64,000 bases of DNA, from assembly GCA_942491975.1 (NCBI GenBank), contig CALOCY010000004.1:2790001-2854000 (forward strand), read 5' to 3'. The position numbers were made by a program, and so were the translations under genes. The notes beneath the pieces were generated by a model. That model made no database searches, had not been told where the DNA came from, and saw nothing but the letters and a program-made list of their open reading frames with translations. Positions 41,399-50,008 of this stretch are shown one piece after another (the stretch's first letter is position 1; every line of letters begins with the position of its first letter). The stretch is from CALOCY01 sp942491975. Lineage in GTDB: Bacteria; Bacteroidota; Bacteroidia; Bacteroidales; Prolixibacteraceae.

Positions 41399-41872
41399 TC
41401 AAAACGTCCACTTTTCTTTAGTGAAAAATTCTTTTAGATTAATGTGTTCTATTCCGTATTCTTTGCAGATGTTAGGAACATTATGCGCGTTTGGTTTCAA
41501 TTTTTCAGTTGTAATCAAGGCGGCTTTTTTACAAATAGCTTGGGCAATTAAAAAAGGATCAGCTACCGGAGTCCCACCAGCAATATTCTTGAATCTAATT
41601 AGTTCTCTGTGGCTTAGAAGAATTTCTCGAACATGTTTTTGTTCTTCCATTTCAGGTTTTAGAAATATGTGCTTGTATTTATCAGCAATCCCGGTTGCTT
41701 CATCATCTCTTTTCTTTAATTCCCGATATACTTCAATTGAAGAAACCAATGAGCCTTCTTCTATTAATTCTTCAAACCTATCCCAAAGAGAAACAAAAAC
41801 ATCTTCATAGTAATGTTTGAAATCAATAATTGGACCTGTATCAATTACATATTTTATAACGCTATCTGCCAT
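41399..41872 (-). CDS. DUF4411 PIN-like protein (probable toxin)
   Basis: A 157-aa PIN-fold protein of the DUF4411 family. Likely active-site acids are D11 (YVIDTGPIIDF), E47/E51 (SIEVYRELKKRDDEA) and D105 (TPVADPFLIAQA), followed by LITTEK. Its start codon overlaps the stop of the XRE/ImmA-type gene by one base (TAATG), so the two are translated together. PIN_DUF4411 with an XRE-COG2856 partner is a recognised toxin-antitoxin pairing. Ribonuclease activity is inferred from the fold. Confidence 0.88.
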   Translation of the reverse strand: MADSVIKYVIDTGPIIDFKHYYEDVFVSLWDRFEELIEEGSLVSSIEVYRELKKRDDEATGIADKYKHIFLKPEMEEQKHVREILLSHRELIRFKNIAGGTPVADPFLIAQAICKKAALITTEKLKPNAHNVPNICKEYGIEHINLKEFFTKEKWTF

Positions 41873-43026
41873 TATTTAAACACTAATTTTTCAATTTGCG
41901 GTAGTTGGTTTATCTTAAGGCCTAAATATTCTGAAGCCTGATAAGAGTTAATTCTTCCATTGTATAAATTGCTTAATATTATTGATGCATAGTAATTGCC
42001 TAACTTGGATAGTTTATTCCTATAAAAATCACCACCACTACTTTTTCGTTTTTTAGGAAGAGAATCTAACCACTCGTTTCGTTTTGTTGAATAAAAATAT
42101 CTGGATGTCAAATTAAGATCTAGTAACTTTCTTAGAATAACTTCCTGACTAACTTTATGTTCTTTCGCAAGAGAATATAATAAATCATCACTCCATTCTA
42201 ATGACCTATTTTGAAGAACAAACTCATTCTTTAATAATTCATCATCATTAATTAAGATATTAGAAGCAAGACTATTACAGAATATTTCCTCTTGATTATT
42301 ACTTTGATATGTATAATCATTTGTCAAGCCTCCCATATTTAGAAGTAAGTGGCTTAATTCATGAAATACAGTGAAATTTTTTCCAGTATCTGAAATTTCA
42401 GAACTATTAACTATGATAATAGGAAACTCATCATCATAAAGTGAATATCCTCTGCAATAATCTTTTAGGGTTTGTTGAAACACAAAAATCCCAGATTTTT
42501 CCAGTTGGTTTCTATAAAACTTAAAAGCATCAGTTGAATCTTTAAGTTTAGATTGAACAGACTTATTTATGCCCAGTTCTTTTCTAATCGCAATAGATAT
42601 ATCTTTAAAATTTTGTTCCCCTATTTGGCTAAACCTCTTGAATATTGGAGAAGTTGCCGGATTTCTGTCATTAAATATTTCTTTCAATACCTCTTGAAAA
42701 TACTGGCCTTCCCTAACCTTAAGCATTAAAGCAGGAGGTAATGATATAATCTCTTGCTCAGGAATTGTTCTGAACTGCCTATTGATAGATGGTTCATCAG
42801 GCGGTTCAGGCATAAAGAAAACAGCTAAAGGCACTTTGTATATGTTGTAAGAAAGTTTTTCGAGTTGCGCTAGTGTTGGTAATTCGACACCTTGTTCCCA
42901 GCTTTCAATGATATTTACATCTTTTTTTAGCTTTTCTGCCACTTCAGTAACAGACATATTTATCCTTGTCCTTGCCCATACAAGGATTCTAGGCTCAATA
43001 GGTATTATTTCATTATTTCTACTCAT
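41872..43026 (-). CDS. XRE family regulator with ImmA/IrrE metallopeptidase domain (probable antitoxin)
   Basis: A 384-aa two-domain protein. Residues about 15-65 are an XRE helix-turn-helix (MSVTEVAEKLKKDVNIIESW), and the ImmA/IrrE (COG2856) zinc peptidase follows, with the HExxH motif at H222-E223-H226 (FHELSHLLLN). It precedes and overlaps the DUF4411 gene, the usual order being antitoxin-regulator first. A perfect inverted repeat 18 bp upstream of its start (43044-43063) is a good candidate for its own operator. The gene is AT-rich compared with its neighbours, as expected of a mobile toxin-antitoxin module. Confidence 0.92.
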   Translation of the reverse strand: MSRNNEIIPIEPRILVWARTRINMSVTEVAEKLKKDVNIIESWEQGVELPTLAQLEKLSYNIYKVPLAVFFMPEPPDEPSINRQFRTIPEQEIISLPPALMLKVREGQYFQEVLKEIFNDRNPATSPIFKRFSQIGEQNFKDISIAIRKELGINKSVQSKLKDSTDAFKFYRNQLEKSGIFVFQQTLKDYCRGYSLYDDEFPIIIVNSSEISDTGKNFTVFHELSHLLLNMGGLTNDYTYQSNNQEEIFCNSLASNILINDDELLKNEFVLQNRSLEWSDDLLYSLAKEHKVSQEVILRKLLDLNLTSRYFYSTKRNEWLDSLPKKRKSSGGDFYRNKLSKLGNYYASIILSNLYNGRINSYQASEYLGLKINQLPQIEKLVFK

Positions 43027-43043
43027 TATGGGTATAAATGTAG

Positions 43044-43063
43044 CATCATTTTCTCAAATGATG
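43044..43063. promoter_or_regulatory. Candidate operator of the XRE/ImmA - DUF4411 operon
   Basis: CATCATTT-TCTC-AAATGATG is a perfect 8-bp inverted repeat with a 4-bp spacer, starting 18 bp upstream of the XRE gene's ATG. Its position and symmetry suit autoregulation by the XRE domain. Confidence 0.5.
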
Positions 43064-43250
43064 AACTTAAATTTCTGCACTACCCAACTTATGACTAAAT
43101 ATACTTTATTCTATTTACTTTTTCAAATATATAGGAATTGTCATTTCATATAATTTCTTTGTGTCACTAAATAGGGCTTTAAGATGCTTCAGATAGCTGT
43201 CAAGGGAAAGGAGAAATTATTCAAACAGGATGTTTCATTTTCAAAACAAA

Positions 43251-43276
43251 AAAGGCCAGACGTTTGTCTGACCTTT
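43251..43276 (-). terminator. Terminator after tRNA-Asn
   Basis: AAAGGCCAGAC (43251-43261) and GTCTGACCTTT (43266-43276) form an 11-bp stem with one mismatch and a 4-nt loop. On the minus strand it follows the tRNA 3' end by 4 bp and is succeeded by a T-rich run. Confidence 0.8.
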
Positions 43277-43280
43277 TCGG

Positions 43281-43354
43281 CTCCCCAGGTAGGACTTGAA
43301 CCTACGACCTACGGATTAACAGTCCGCCGCTCTAACCAACTGAGCTACTGGGGA
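43281..43354 (-). tRNA. tRNA-Asn(GTT)
   Basis: The 74-nt minus-strand sequence begins TCCCCAGTAGCTCAGTTGGT. Acceptor stem TCCCCAG/CTGGGGA, anticodon stem-loop CGGACTGTTAATCCG with anticodon GTT, T arm GTAGGTTCAAGTCCTAC. No CCA is encoded. Confidence 0.95.
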
Positions 43355-43467
43355 ATTTCACCATTTTTTTGCACTTTATTTTTCAAAAGAGCGATGCAAA
43401 TATAGTAGCTTTTCCCGAATTTAAAAATATATTTGCAAAAAAAACTGCCATAAATAGACACGAAACT

Positions 43468-44463
43468 ATGACAAATACCCGTACTCCGGCTGTCCTTGGA
43501 ATAGGCAACGCACTGGTCGATATTATGACCCGCCTGAAAGATGAAAAATTGTTAGAAGAATACCAATTGCCCAAAGGTAGCATGACCCTTGTGGATGATG
43601 ATTTTTCGAACCGCCTATACGCAGCCACCGAAGGGTTGCATAAAGATATTACCTCGGGTGGATCGGCTGCCAATACCATTCATGGTGTGGCTCAATTGGA
43701 TGTACCGTGCGGATACATTGGAAAAGTAGGTGACGACGAGTTTGGAGTACTGTTTGAGCATGACTTGAAGAAGTTGGGGATAAAACCCACGCTATTAAAA
43801 GGGAATAACGCTACCGGTAAAGCTATTGCCTTGGTTACAGAAGATTCGGAGCGCACTTTTGCCACCAACCTGGGAGCAGCACTGGAACTTTCGCCCGAAG
43901 ATTTAAAGCCCGAACATTTTCAGGGTTTTGCCTACCTACATATCGAAGGTTATCTGGTACAGAACCATGCATTGATTGAAACAGCCATGCAACTGGCCAA
44001 AGCAGAAGGGCTAAAAGTGTCGATTGACATGGCCAGCTTTAATATTGTAGAAGAGCATAAGGCATTTTTGACAAGACTGGTAGCCGGTTATGTCGATATT
44101 GTTTTTGCCAATGAAGAGGAGGCCAAAGCGTTTACCGGCCTTGAGCCGGAAGCAGCATTGGATGAAATTGGGAAGCAGGTAGACATTGCCGTGGTGAAAA
44201 TCGGGAAAAACGGCTCGCTCATTCAACAAAACGGAAAAACAGTCCGCGTAGGTGTCCCTCCAACAAAAAGCATTGACACCACCGGTGCCGGCGACAATTA
44301 TGCCGCAGGCTTTTTATGCGGACTGGCCAAAGGCCTGCCACTAAGTAAATGCGGAGAAATGGGTACGCTGCTTGCCCGCAATGTAATACAGGTAATGGGT
44401 GCCCGTATGGACAATACAGTATGGGATCAGATACGAACAGCGTTAGCACCATTTATCGGATGA
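43468..44463 (+). CDS. PfkB-family kinase, adenosine-kinase-like
   Basis: A 331-aa sugar/nucleoside kinase starting at the ATG at 43468 (MTNTRTPAVLGIGNALVDIM). The frame is open upstream to 43369, but that part runs out of the tRNA region and is unlike the family. PfkB signature 1 is SGGSAANTIHGVAQL...CGYIGKVGDDEFG, and signature 2 is DTTGAGDNYAAGFLCGLAKG, with the catalytic Asp. NALVD and the SAANT motif point to the adenosine/ribokinase branch. The stop codon lies inside a 15-bp stem hairpin. Confidence 0.9.
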   Translation: MTNTRTPAVLGIGNALVDIMTRLKDEKLLEEYQLPKGSMTLVDDDFSNRLYAATEGLHKDITSGGSAANTIHGVAQLDVPCGYIGKVGDDEFGVLFEHDLKKLGIKPTLLKGNNATGKAIALVTEDSERTFATNLGAALELSPEDLKPEHFQGFAYLHIEGYLVQNHALIETAMQLAKAEGLKVSIDMASFNIVEEHKAFLTRLVAGYVDIVFANEEEAKAFTGLEPEAALDEIGKQVDIAVVKIGKNGSLIQQNGKTVRVGVPPTKSIDTTGAGDNYAAGFLCGLAKGLPLSKCGEMGTLLARNVIQVMGARMDNTVWDQIRTALAPFIG

Positions 44464-44483
44464 CTTTGAGTCATCCGATAAAT
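44451..44483. terminator. Hairpin over the kinase stop codon
   Basis: ATTTATCGGATGACT (44451-44465) and AGTCATCCGATAAAT (44469-44483) form a perfect 15-bp stem with a 3-nt loop; the TGA stop of the kinase lies inside the stem. There is no T-run, so it may protect the 3' end rather than terminate. Confidence 0.6.
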
Positions 44484-44494
44484 ACAACCCACAA

Positions 44495-44522
44495 AAAAAG
44501 TCCCGAGAAATCGGGACTTTTT
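44495..44522. terminator. Rho-independent terminator after the kinase gene
   Basis: AAAAAGTCCCGA (44495-44506) with TCGGGACTTTTT (44511-44522) and a GAAA tetraloop. A-rich before and T-rich after, so it can act on both the rightward kinase and the leftward lipoprotein gene. Confidence 0.9.
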
Positions 44523-44544
44523 AAATATCATATTTCAGCAATTC

Positions 44545-45834
44545 CTAGAGTTCTTCAATAAATGTAAACTCAGGATTGGGTGCTGATTTGGTACATTGGA
44601 ATTTAAATGTTGGTGCTGTTCTGGTACCTGAATTATAGGTTGCAAATGACACTATATACATTACATCAACACCTTTATACTGTGTTGTTGCATCAGGATA
44701 TTTAGATGGGAGTAGTCCCAATGCAATAGCTTCTTTTATAGCATCTTCCCAGGTAGCAAATGAACCATCATGGTCACTATCGCCAATACTAAAATTACCA
44801 TAATATGCATCAGCTCCGTAGTACGATTCCCCTGTACCGTAACTATTCACATGCTCTGAGCCAACATTATCATCTACATAATCTACAATCATTTGATAAT
44901 CAGCAGAAGACATTGTGAATGCAACAGATGGATTAAATACCCACCCTTCAGTACCTACAACAAATGGATCGGACATTTGAATGGTAGAGCTGTATTCATT
45001 CCACGTTGTCCCGTCGAATGTGTATTCATCGGCACGTGTTTGTACGCCACTACTGTAATATTTATACAATACCGCTTTTTTATCACCGGAAACGGCATAA
45101 GGGAATTTTAATAATAAGAATGTAGGCAGGTAGTCGTCAGGAGAAACAGAACTGCTAAAGTTGCCATGCTCCCCAGGCTCATCATCACCCGTCCCCATTG
45201 AATCATAATCATCATCAGTTAACGTATACGTAGTTACTCCATCAGGTACATCCACTTCAACAGCTGCCCAGTCGGTTCCATCAAATTGATAGTATTCACT
45301 AATAATACTTGTGCCACTATCAAAATATTTATAAGTTACATATACCAAATCATCAGCTTCGGCATCGGGATATTTAGTGGCGAAAAATGCAGGTAAATAA
45401 TCTTCGGGAAGCACGTCATAAGCAAAGTTGTTGTATTCTCCCGGCTGGTCTGGACCTGTTCCCATTCCATCATAATCAGCTGTCGTTAATTCATAAGCGG
45501 TGGCACTGGTCAGGTAATCCAAATAATCCAAGCCTCCCTGGTAATAGTCATACGTTACCAACGCAGAAGACCCTTGATCTAACATGCCATATTCGCTATT
45601 TAAGAAAATAGGAATAAAATCAGCTGCCGATATTGACGCACTAAAGTTGTCGTATTTCCCGGGTTCGCCTGATTCTTCACCCATAAGGTCGTAGTCATCA
45701 TCTGTCAGTGTAATTTCAATACTTACAGGTTTTAAGGTCGGATTCGCATCTATATCATCATAGATGTCCTGCAATGGATCACATCCGGTCATAATCAGTG
45801 CAATACAGGATGCGATATATAATACTTTTTTCAT
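44545..45834 (-). CDS. Repeat-containing lipoprotein paired with a TonB receptor
   Basis: A 429-aa lipoprotein: signal peptide with lipobox, lipidated C18 in LIMTGCDPLQDIYDDID. The rest consists of three clear repeats of about 80 residues and a diverged fourth. Each begins with L-T-x-D-D-Y-D-x-M-G (LTDDDYDLMG, LTTADYDGMG, LTDDDYDSMG), then EPG-x3-NFS, then a D-Y/F-x-P-x-F-L motif, and ends with a YK-Y-F/Y-x-SG strand pair. The last repeat carries DSDHDGSFATWE, which fits a calcium-binding EF-hand/dockerin loop. It is 33 bp downstream of the TonB receptor and is presumably its surface-exposed accessory, although it does not look like SusD. Confidence 0.82.
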   Translation of the reverse strand: MKKVLYIASCIALIMTGCDPLQDIYDDIDANPTLKPVSIEITLTDDDYDLMGEESGEPGKYDNFSASISAADFIPIFLNSEYGMLDQGSSALVTYDYYQGGLDYLDYLTSATAYELTTADYDGMGTGPDQPGEYNNFAYDVLPEDYLPAFFATKYPDAEADDLVYVTYKYFDSGTSIISEYYQFDGTDWAAVEVDVPDGVTTYTLTDDDYDSMGTGDDEPGEHGNFSSSVSPDDYLPTFLLLKFPYAVSGDKKAVLYKYYSSGVQTRADEYTFDGTTWNEYSSTIQMSDPFVVGTEGWVFNPSVAFTMSSADYQMIVDYVDDNVGSEHVNSYGTGESYYGADAYYGNFSIGDSDHDGSFATWEDAIKEAIALGLLPSKYPDATTQYKGVDVMYIVSFATYNSGTRTAPTFKFQCTKSAPNPEFTFIEEL

Positions 45835-45867
45835 AATCTCTTTTTTTATAAATAAAATGGAAAATGA

Positions 45868-48459
45868 TTAAAATCTAATTTTTAAACGTATAGAAGCTGT
45901 ACGGCCAAAACCATAATATCCATACGACGTTCTCGCATCATGAGCTGTACCATCGGTAGCATCAGACAGATACTCTGTATTGAAAACGTTATATACATTT
46001 CCGTACAGTGTCGCATCCAATCCACCCACCATGAAGTCATAGCGTACATTCAGGTCAACCAACCCATATTCCGGCATTTTCCACGGTTGTGTTGTTACAC
46101 CGGCAGTCTGACGATCAGTAACTTGGAAATAAGCATACAGGTTTGCATAGTAGTTGTAGTTTGCGCCAATTTTTATATTGTCAAATACCTGATAATCGAC
46201 ACCCAATGCAGCCGTTGTTTGTGCAGCATCGCCCACTTTCAGGTCTTTGGCATATACCGTAATGGTTTGTACCGATGTATCTGTTCGGTCATCCATATTT
46301 ACGCCATTTCCTATACCATTACTATTCCATGTCCAATCTCCTATCGAGGCCATACCTTTTATGGTTAACTCTTCGAACGGACGATATTTAAAGTCCAGTT
46401 CCAACCCCATGTGCAGTGCATCAAGTCCCAATACATTAAAACGCCACTCTTCTTTCACACCAGTTTCTTCATCTCTAATATCTTCAGTAGTTGCCAATGC
46501 TTTATCCATCCACATAGTATAGTAACCATTCAGGTTTACCGAGAGTTTTTTCGAACGATACCCGTATCCCACTTCAGCCGAATAGACTCTTTCATTGGCC
46601 GCATCAGGGTTGATGGTATTTTCATAGTTTAAGAATACACTGTTAAAAAATGGTGCTTTTTCGAAATAACCAAGGTTTACAAACACATTGTGGTGTTGGT
46701 CTAAGTTATAGTTGGCTCCTCCTTTAACACTGTAGCCCAAGAAGTTTTGCCAATCTGTTTTCTGGTTACCCGGTGTGTATTGGAAATAATCGATACGACG
46801 GTATTGTGTGCCCGATACAGATGCCGAAATAAAGGCACTCAATGCATCTTTTTTATACTCTGCCTGCGCAAATAAGCCGCCCCAAAGCACTTCTCCATCA
46901 TTATTATAATAAACCGCATCACCTTCATGCAATTGTTGATTAGGATCTCTGTTTATATTGCTATTATCAACGATATATGCTCCTCCCAATAAATCGTCAA
47001 TTTCAGAACGGTGTTCACCAATATAATAGCGTACATCAACTCCTCCTGTTAAATCGATATTATCGGTCAATTCTGTCGAAAGGGTAGATAATATTCCGTA
47101 CCATTGATGCGAATTAACTTCGTTGGTAATCACTGCGCTGGAGCCTGTAGCTGAAGCCGCATTGTCTGCAATAATCCCGTCAAAATCAATATAACCATCA
47201 TCTGTTACACGTGTTTCTGAACTTGGAGTAATGACTCCTCCGTCATCATAACGTAACCAGTTTTTATTAGCACCAAAATTGCTTCGTCCTCCACCGGTTG
47301 ACATGGAAGCATAAAGGGCTGTAGAGAGGCTGGTTTTTTCATTAATGGTCCAGTAGTGGTTCAATGACACCTGCGGTTTATGATAGTAATTGTAAGCAAC
47401 GTTGTAGCGCTCTCCATTCCTGTAACCATATCCCAGGTTCATGCGTCGTCCATCCTTATGATTTTGATATGTTTCAATGGTAGCAGAAACTCTTCGTTGA
47501 TTGTGCCATTGTGGCGCACCAAAAGCAGTAAGTGACAACCGGTGATTGTCGTTGATTTGCTTGCCTATAGCCAGGAAATAGGTCCATCCTTCAAAGTCTG
47601 TACTTTTAGCCCATCCGTCAGCTTCGGCATGCGAACCTAAAAATGTAACAGCCCATCCATTGTCCATCAGACCGGTAGAAACCATCAGGCTTTGCTTCCG
47701 CATACCATCGTTGCCCATACCGTAAGAGAATGTTCCCCCTTTTTTAGCATCGGTTGATTTTGTCAACACATTTATAGTACCTCCAACTGAAGGAACAGCA
47801 ACTTTAGAGGCACCCAATCCACGTTGCACCTGTTGGCTACGGGTTACATCAGAAAGGCCTGACCAGTTCGACCAGTACACTTTACCATTCTCCATACCGT
47901 TTACCGGCACACCATTGATCAGTACTCCCACATTGGCTGATGAAAAACCACGCAGGTTAATACGTGAGTCACCATAACCTCCGCCTGCTTTAGTGGCATA
48001 AACACCAGGCGTTGATTTTAGCATTTCAGGAAATTCCTGTGTTCCCAATTTTTCTTCAATTTCCAATGGCGTAATGGTTGAAACAGCCACCGGTGTTTCA
48101 CGATCAATGGCCACTGAAGCCATCACCATCACTTCATTCAAACCAATTACATCAGCTTCAAGCCCGACTTTCCCCATATCCAAACCTGCATCGGTCAGGT
48201 TAATTTCTTTGGTTAAAGCATTGTAACCAATAAACGAAAACACAACGGTTTTCGCACCGGCATCAGCCTTCAATTCAAATGTTCCGTCAAGGTTAGTTGA
48301 AACCCCAATGGTAGTACCCTCAATTACCACAGCCGCGCCAATCAATGGCTCATTGGTTTTTGAGTCAACAACAGTTCCTTTGATAACGCCCTGTGCCAAC
48401 ACAGAAACACTAAAAAAACCAAGAACTGCCATTAAAAGCAACGTTTTTAATTTTCTCAT
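45868..48459 (-). CDS. TonB-dependent receptor (SusC-like)
   Basis: An outer-membrane transporter of 863 aa from the ATG at 48459 (MRKLKTLLLMAVLGFFSVSV); an in-frame ATG three codons upstream is less likely because the signal peptide starts here. After the signal peptide comes a carboxypeptidase-regulatory-like domain (VIKGTVVDSKTNEPLIGAAV, about 24-105), the plug (STPGVYATKAGGGYGDSRIN ... GVPVNGMENG) and a 22-strand barrel ending in the C-terminal aromatic signal (IRLKIRF). The lipoprotein gene follows 33 bp later. The substrate is unknown. No SusD-type partner is nearby, and the plug resembles metal or siderophore-type receptors as much as glycan ones. Confidence 0.94.
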   Translation of the reverse strand: MRKLKTLLLMAVLGFFSVSVLAQGVIKGTVVDSKTNEPLIGAAVVIEGTTIGVSTNLDGTFELKADAGAKTVVFSFIGYNALTKEINLTDAGLDMGKVGLEADVIGLNEVMVMASVAIDRETPVAVSTITPLEIEEKLGTQEFPEMLKSTPGVYATKAGGGYGDSRINLRGFSSANVGVLINGVPVNGMENGKVYWSNWSGLSDVTRSQQVQRGLGASKVAVPSVGGTINVLTKSTDAKKGGTFSYGMGNDGMRKQSLMVSTGLMDNGWAVTFLGSHAEADGWAKSTDFEGWTYFLAIGKQINDNHRLSLTAFGAPQWHNQRRVSATIETYQNHKDGRRMNLGYGYRNGERYNVAYNYYHKPQVSLNHYWTINEKTSLSTALYASMSTGGGRSNFGANKNWLRYDDGGVITPSSETRVTDDGYIDFDGIIADNAASATGSSAVITNEVNSHQWYGILSTLSTELTDNIDLTGGVDVRYYIGEHRSEIDDLLGGAYIVDNSNINRDPNQQLHEGDAVYYNNDGEVLWGGLFAQAEYKKDALSAFISASVSGTQYRRIDYFQYTPGNQKTDWQNFLGYSVKGGANYNLDQHHNVFVNLGYFEKAPFFNSVFLNYENTINPDAANERVYSAEVGYGYRSKKLSVNLNGYYTMWMDKALATTEDIRDEETGVKEEWRFNVLGLDALHMGLELDFKYRPFEELTIKGMASIGDWTWNSNGIGNGVNMDDRTDTSVQTITVYAKDLKVGDAAQTTAALGVDYQVFDNIKIGANYNYYANLYAYFQVTDRQTAGVTTQPWKMPEYGLVDLNVRYDFMVGGLDATLYGNVYNVFNTEYLSDATDGTAHDARTSYGYYGFGRTASIRLKIRF

Positions 48460-48928
48460 AATGGTCAATTTAAGTTTTGATATTAACTTTTCTTTTAAAA
48501 ATCTATCTTGTTTTTATCAGTTTTTCAGGCAACAAAAAAACTTTTCAGGGAATACGTGTTGTTAAATCAATCTTAATATATAGTAACTAAAATGCTACTT
48601 TTCCCGCAGTATACAAGTTACTGCAAAAATCGTATCCATCACACTATCCACACCTGCAAGTTATCAACATATTTACCAAGTAATGAACGATTTAACTTTA
48701 TGTTTATCCTTTAAAGGCCACATCATACACACCGTATAAATACCTTTACTTGGGCAAGCTAAATTACGCACCTTATAAGTGATATTTGTTATTAAATCGT
48801 TTCAATCAATAAGCCCCTTTGTATTTTTGTTATTCGTTTATTGTTGGAAAGAATTCGTTTGGCAAATAATGAATAAGGAGTAATGAAAAATATGTTCTGT
48901 TCTGAAGTGCGCCTACACAAATTTTATT

Positions 48929-48948
48929 AATCTCAGTTCGATTATAAA
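48929..48948. repeat. Solitary MITE-end-like sequence
   Basis: Matches the left end of the element at 16231 in 18 of 20 bases (AAYCTSAGTTCGATTATAAA). No second end is found within several hundred bases, so it is a fragment or a coincidental end. Confidence 0.4.
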
Positions 48949-48991
48949 TATCAACAAATGCTCGAGTTTCAATCCCACATAGACGAAACTA

Positions 48992-49024
48992 AGGATGCCA
49001 TCCCTGTTTAAAAGATGGCATCTT
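48992..49024 (-). terminator. Hairpin downstream of rpmF
   Basis: GATGCCATC (48994-49002) with GATGGCATC (49014-49022), extended by A/T pairs, 11-nt loop. It lies about 95 bp after the rpmF stop on the minus strand. It belongs to the same GGAT-N-CCATC hairpin type seen at 14648 and 63421. Confidence 0.55.
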
Positions 49025-49117
49025 TACCTCACAACAAGGCACAAAAAATCAGGAACAGCAGCAGCACGCTTCTATTCCTGAAGTTTTAAATTATTAACCG
49101 TTTGTCAACGATTGAAA

Positions 49118-49303
49118 CTAAACGGCAATATCTTTTTCAATTGCTAATTTTCCCCTGTAGTAACCACATTCGCCACAAACGGTGTGGAATTTTACAGTAG
49201 CACCGCAGTTTGAGCAAGTTGCCAGTGTGGCAGGAATTGCTTTATAGTGTGTCCTGCGCTTGTCTCTTCTCGATTTTGATTGCTTCCGCTTCGGATGTGC
49301 CAT
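49118..49303 (-). CDS. rpmF: 50S ribosomal protein L32
   Basis: A 61-aa zinc-ribbon ribosomal protein: MAHPKRKQSKSRRDKRRTHY at the N-terminus and the four-cysteine motif CSNCGATVKFHTVCGECGYY. Length and sequence are standard. It follows the DUF177 gene by 16 bp, a near-universal pairing. In contrast to many genomes, plsX and fabH do not follow. Confidence 0.98.
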   Translation of the reverse strand: MAHPKRKQSKSRRDKRRTHYKAIPATLATCSNCGATVKFHTVCGECGYYRGKLAIEKDIAV

Positions 49304-49319
49304 TTTTCTCTATTTTAAC

Positions 49320-49844
49320 TTAATTTCCTAATAATTTTTTTAATTCATCCCACCTGCTGTCTGTCGGCTCTTCGTCACGGATAATGTGTTCGTTGAGTTT
49401 TTCCAGCATTTGGGGGTTACAGGTACTTTGTCCTGAACCGTCATCGGGGTGTGCCCGCTGTATCGGGATGCTGAGCAAAATGTACTCATAAATGTATTGT
49501 GCAATGTCCAGGTGATGATCGTCAACCGAAAGTTGTATCACATCATCGCCCTCTTCATATTCATCGTTGTCGAATTTTACAAACATCGAAAATTTATTTT
49601 CGATAGCCTGGTTATAGTTGTCTAAACAACGATCACACATTACATTTACTGTTCCCAAAACCTGAAAGTTGAGTTGGAGAAATGATGAACGCTTAATTAA
49701 TTCAAGCTTAACATCTATATCCCCATCATTTACTTCCGACGCTTCAAATGACCTAAAGAACGTTTTGTTGACCTTAAAGTCATAGTAATGACTTCCTTCG
49801 TCTAGCCCCTTGAAGGGAATGGAAAATTCAATCAATTGTTCCAT
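49320..49844 (-). CDS. DUF177 (YceD) family protein
   Basis: A 174-aa protein of the YceD/DUF177 family, which is nearly always encoded upstream of rpmF and has been linked to 23S rRNA metabolism. The conserved Cys pair and acidic segment are seen as VMCDRCLDNYNQ, and the family YEYILLSIPIQRAHPD and DSRWDELKKLL motifs are present. Operon with rpmF. Confidence 0.93.
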   Translation of the reverse strand: MEQLIEFSIPFKGLDEGSHYYDFKVNKTFFRSFEASEVNDGDIDVKLELIKRSSFLQLNFQVLGTVNVMCDRCLDNYNQAIENKFSMFVKFDNDEYEEGDDVIQLSVDDHHLDIAQYIYEYILLSIPIQRAHPDDGSGQSTCNPQMLEKLNEHIIRDEEPTDSRWDELKKLLGN

Positions 49845-50008
49845 AATCCTACCTCAAAAAGTTTTGCAAAAGTATAAAATTTTAATAAATGAATTAAAGA
49901 AAAACCATTTTTTTCGGTGAAATTACCTGATTTTCATTCCGTGTCCGCCCCGGGATCTTATAATTTTAACAGATCGGATCATGAAATTCCTGCAAAAGCA
50001 GCAATGAT

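Larger units (their letters stand above)
48469..49117. other. Intergenic region between rpmF and the TonB receptor
   Basis: About 650 bp between two leftward genes. It must contain the receptor promoter. Seen in it: a hairpin probably terminating rpmF (48992-49024), a solitary copy of one end of the MITE-like element (48929-48948), and two one-mismatch DnaA-box-like 9-mers near 48640-48670 that I do not regard as an origin. No ORF is convincing. Confidence 0.6.

Noticed and set aside
43184..43405. 73-aa plus-strand ORF over tRNA-Asn
   Set aside because: It is a translation of the antisense strand of the tRNA gene and terminator, not a protein gene.
48640..48670. Two DnaA-box-like 9-mers (CTATCCACA, TTATCAACA) in an AT-rich intergenic region
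   Set aside because: Each has one mismatch to TTATNCACA, there are only two, and no dnaA or other origin gene is adjacent; not enough for an origin call.
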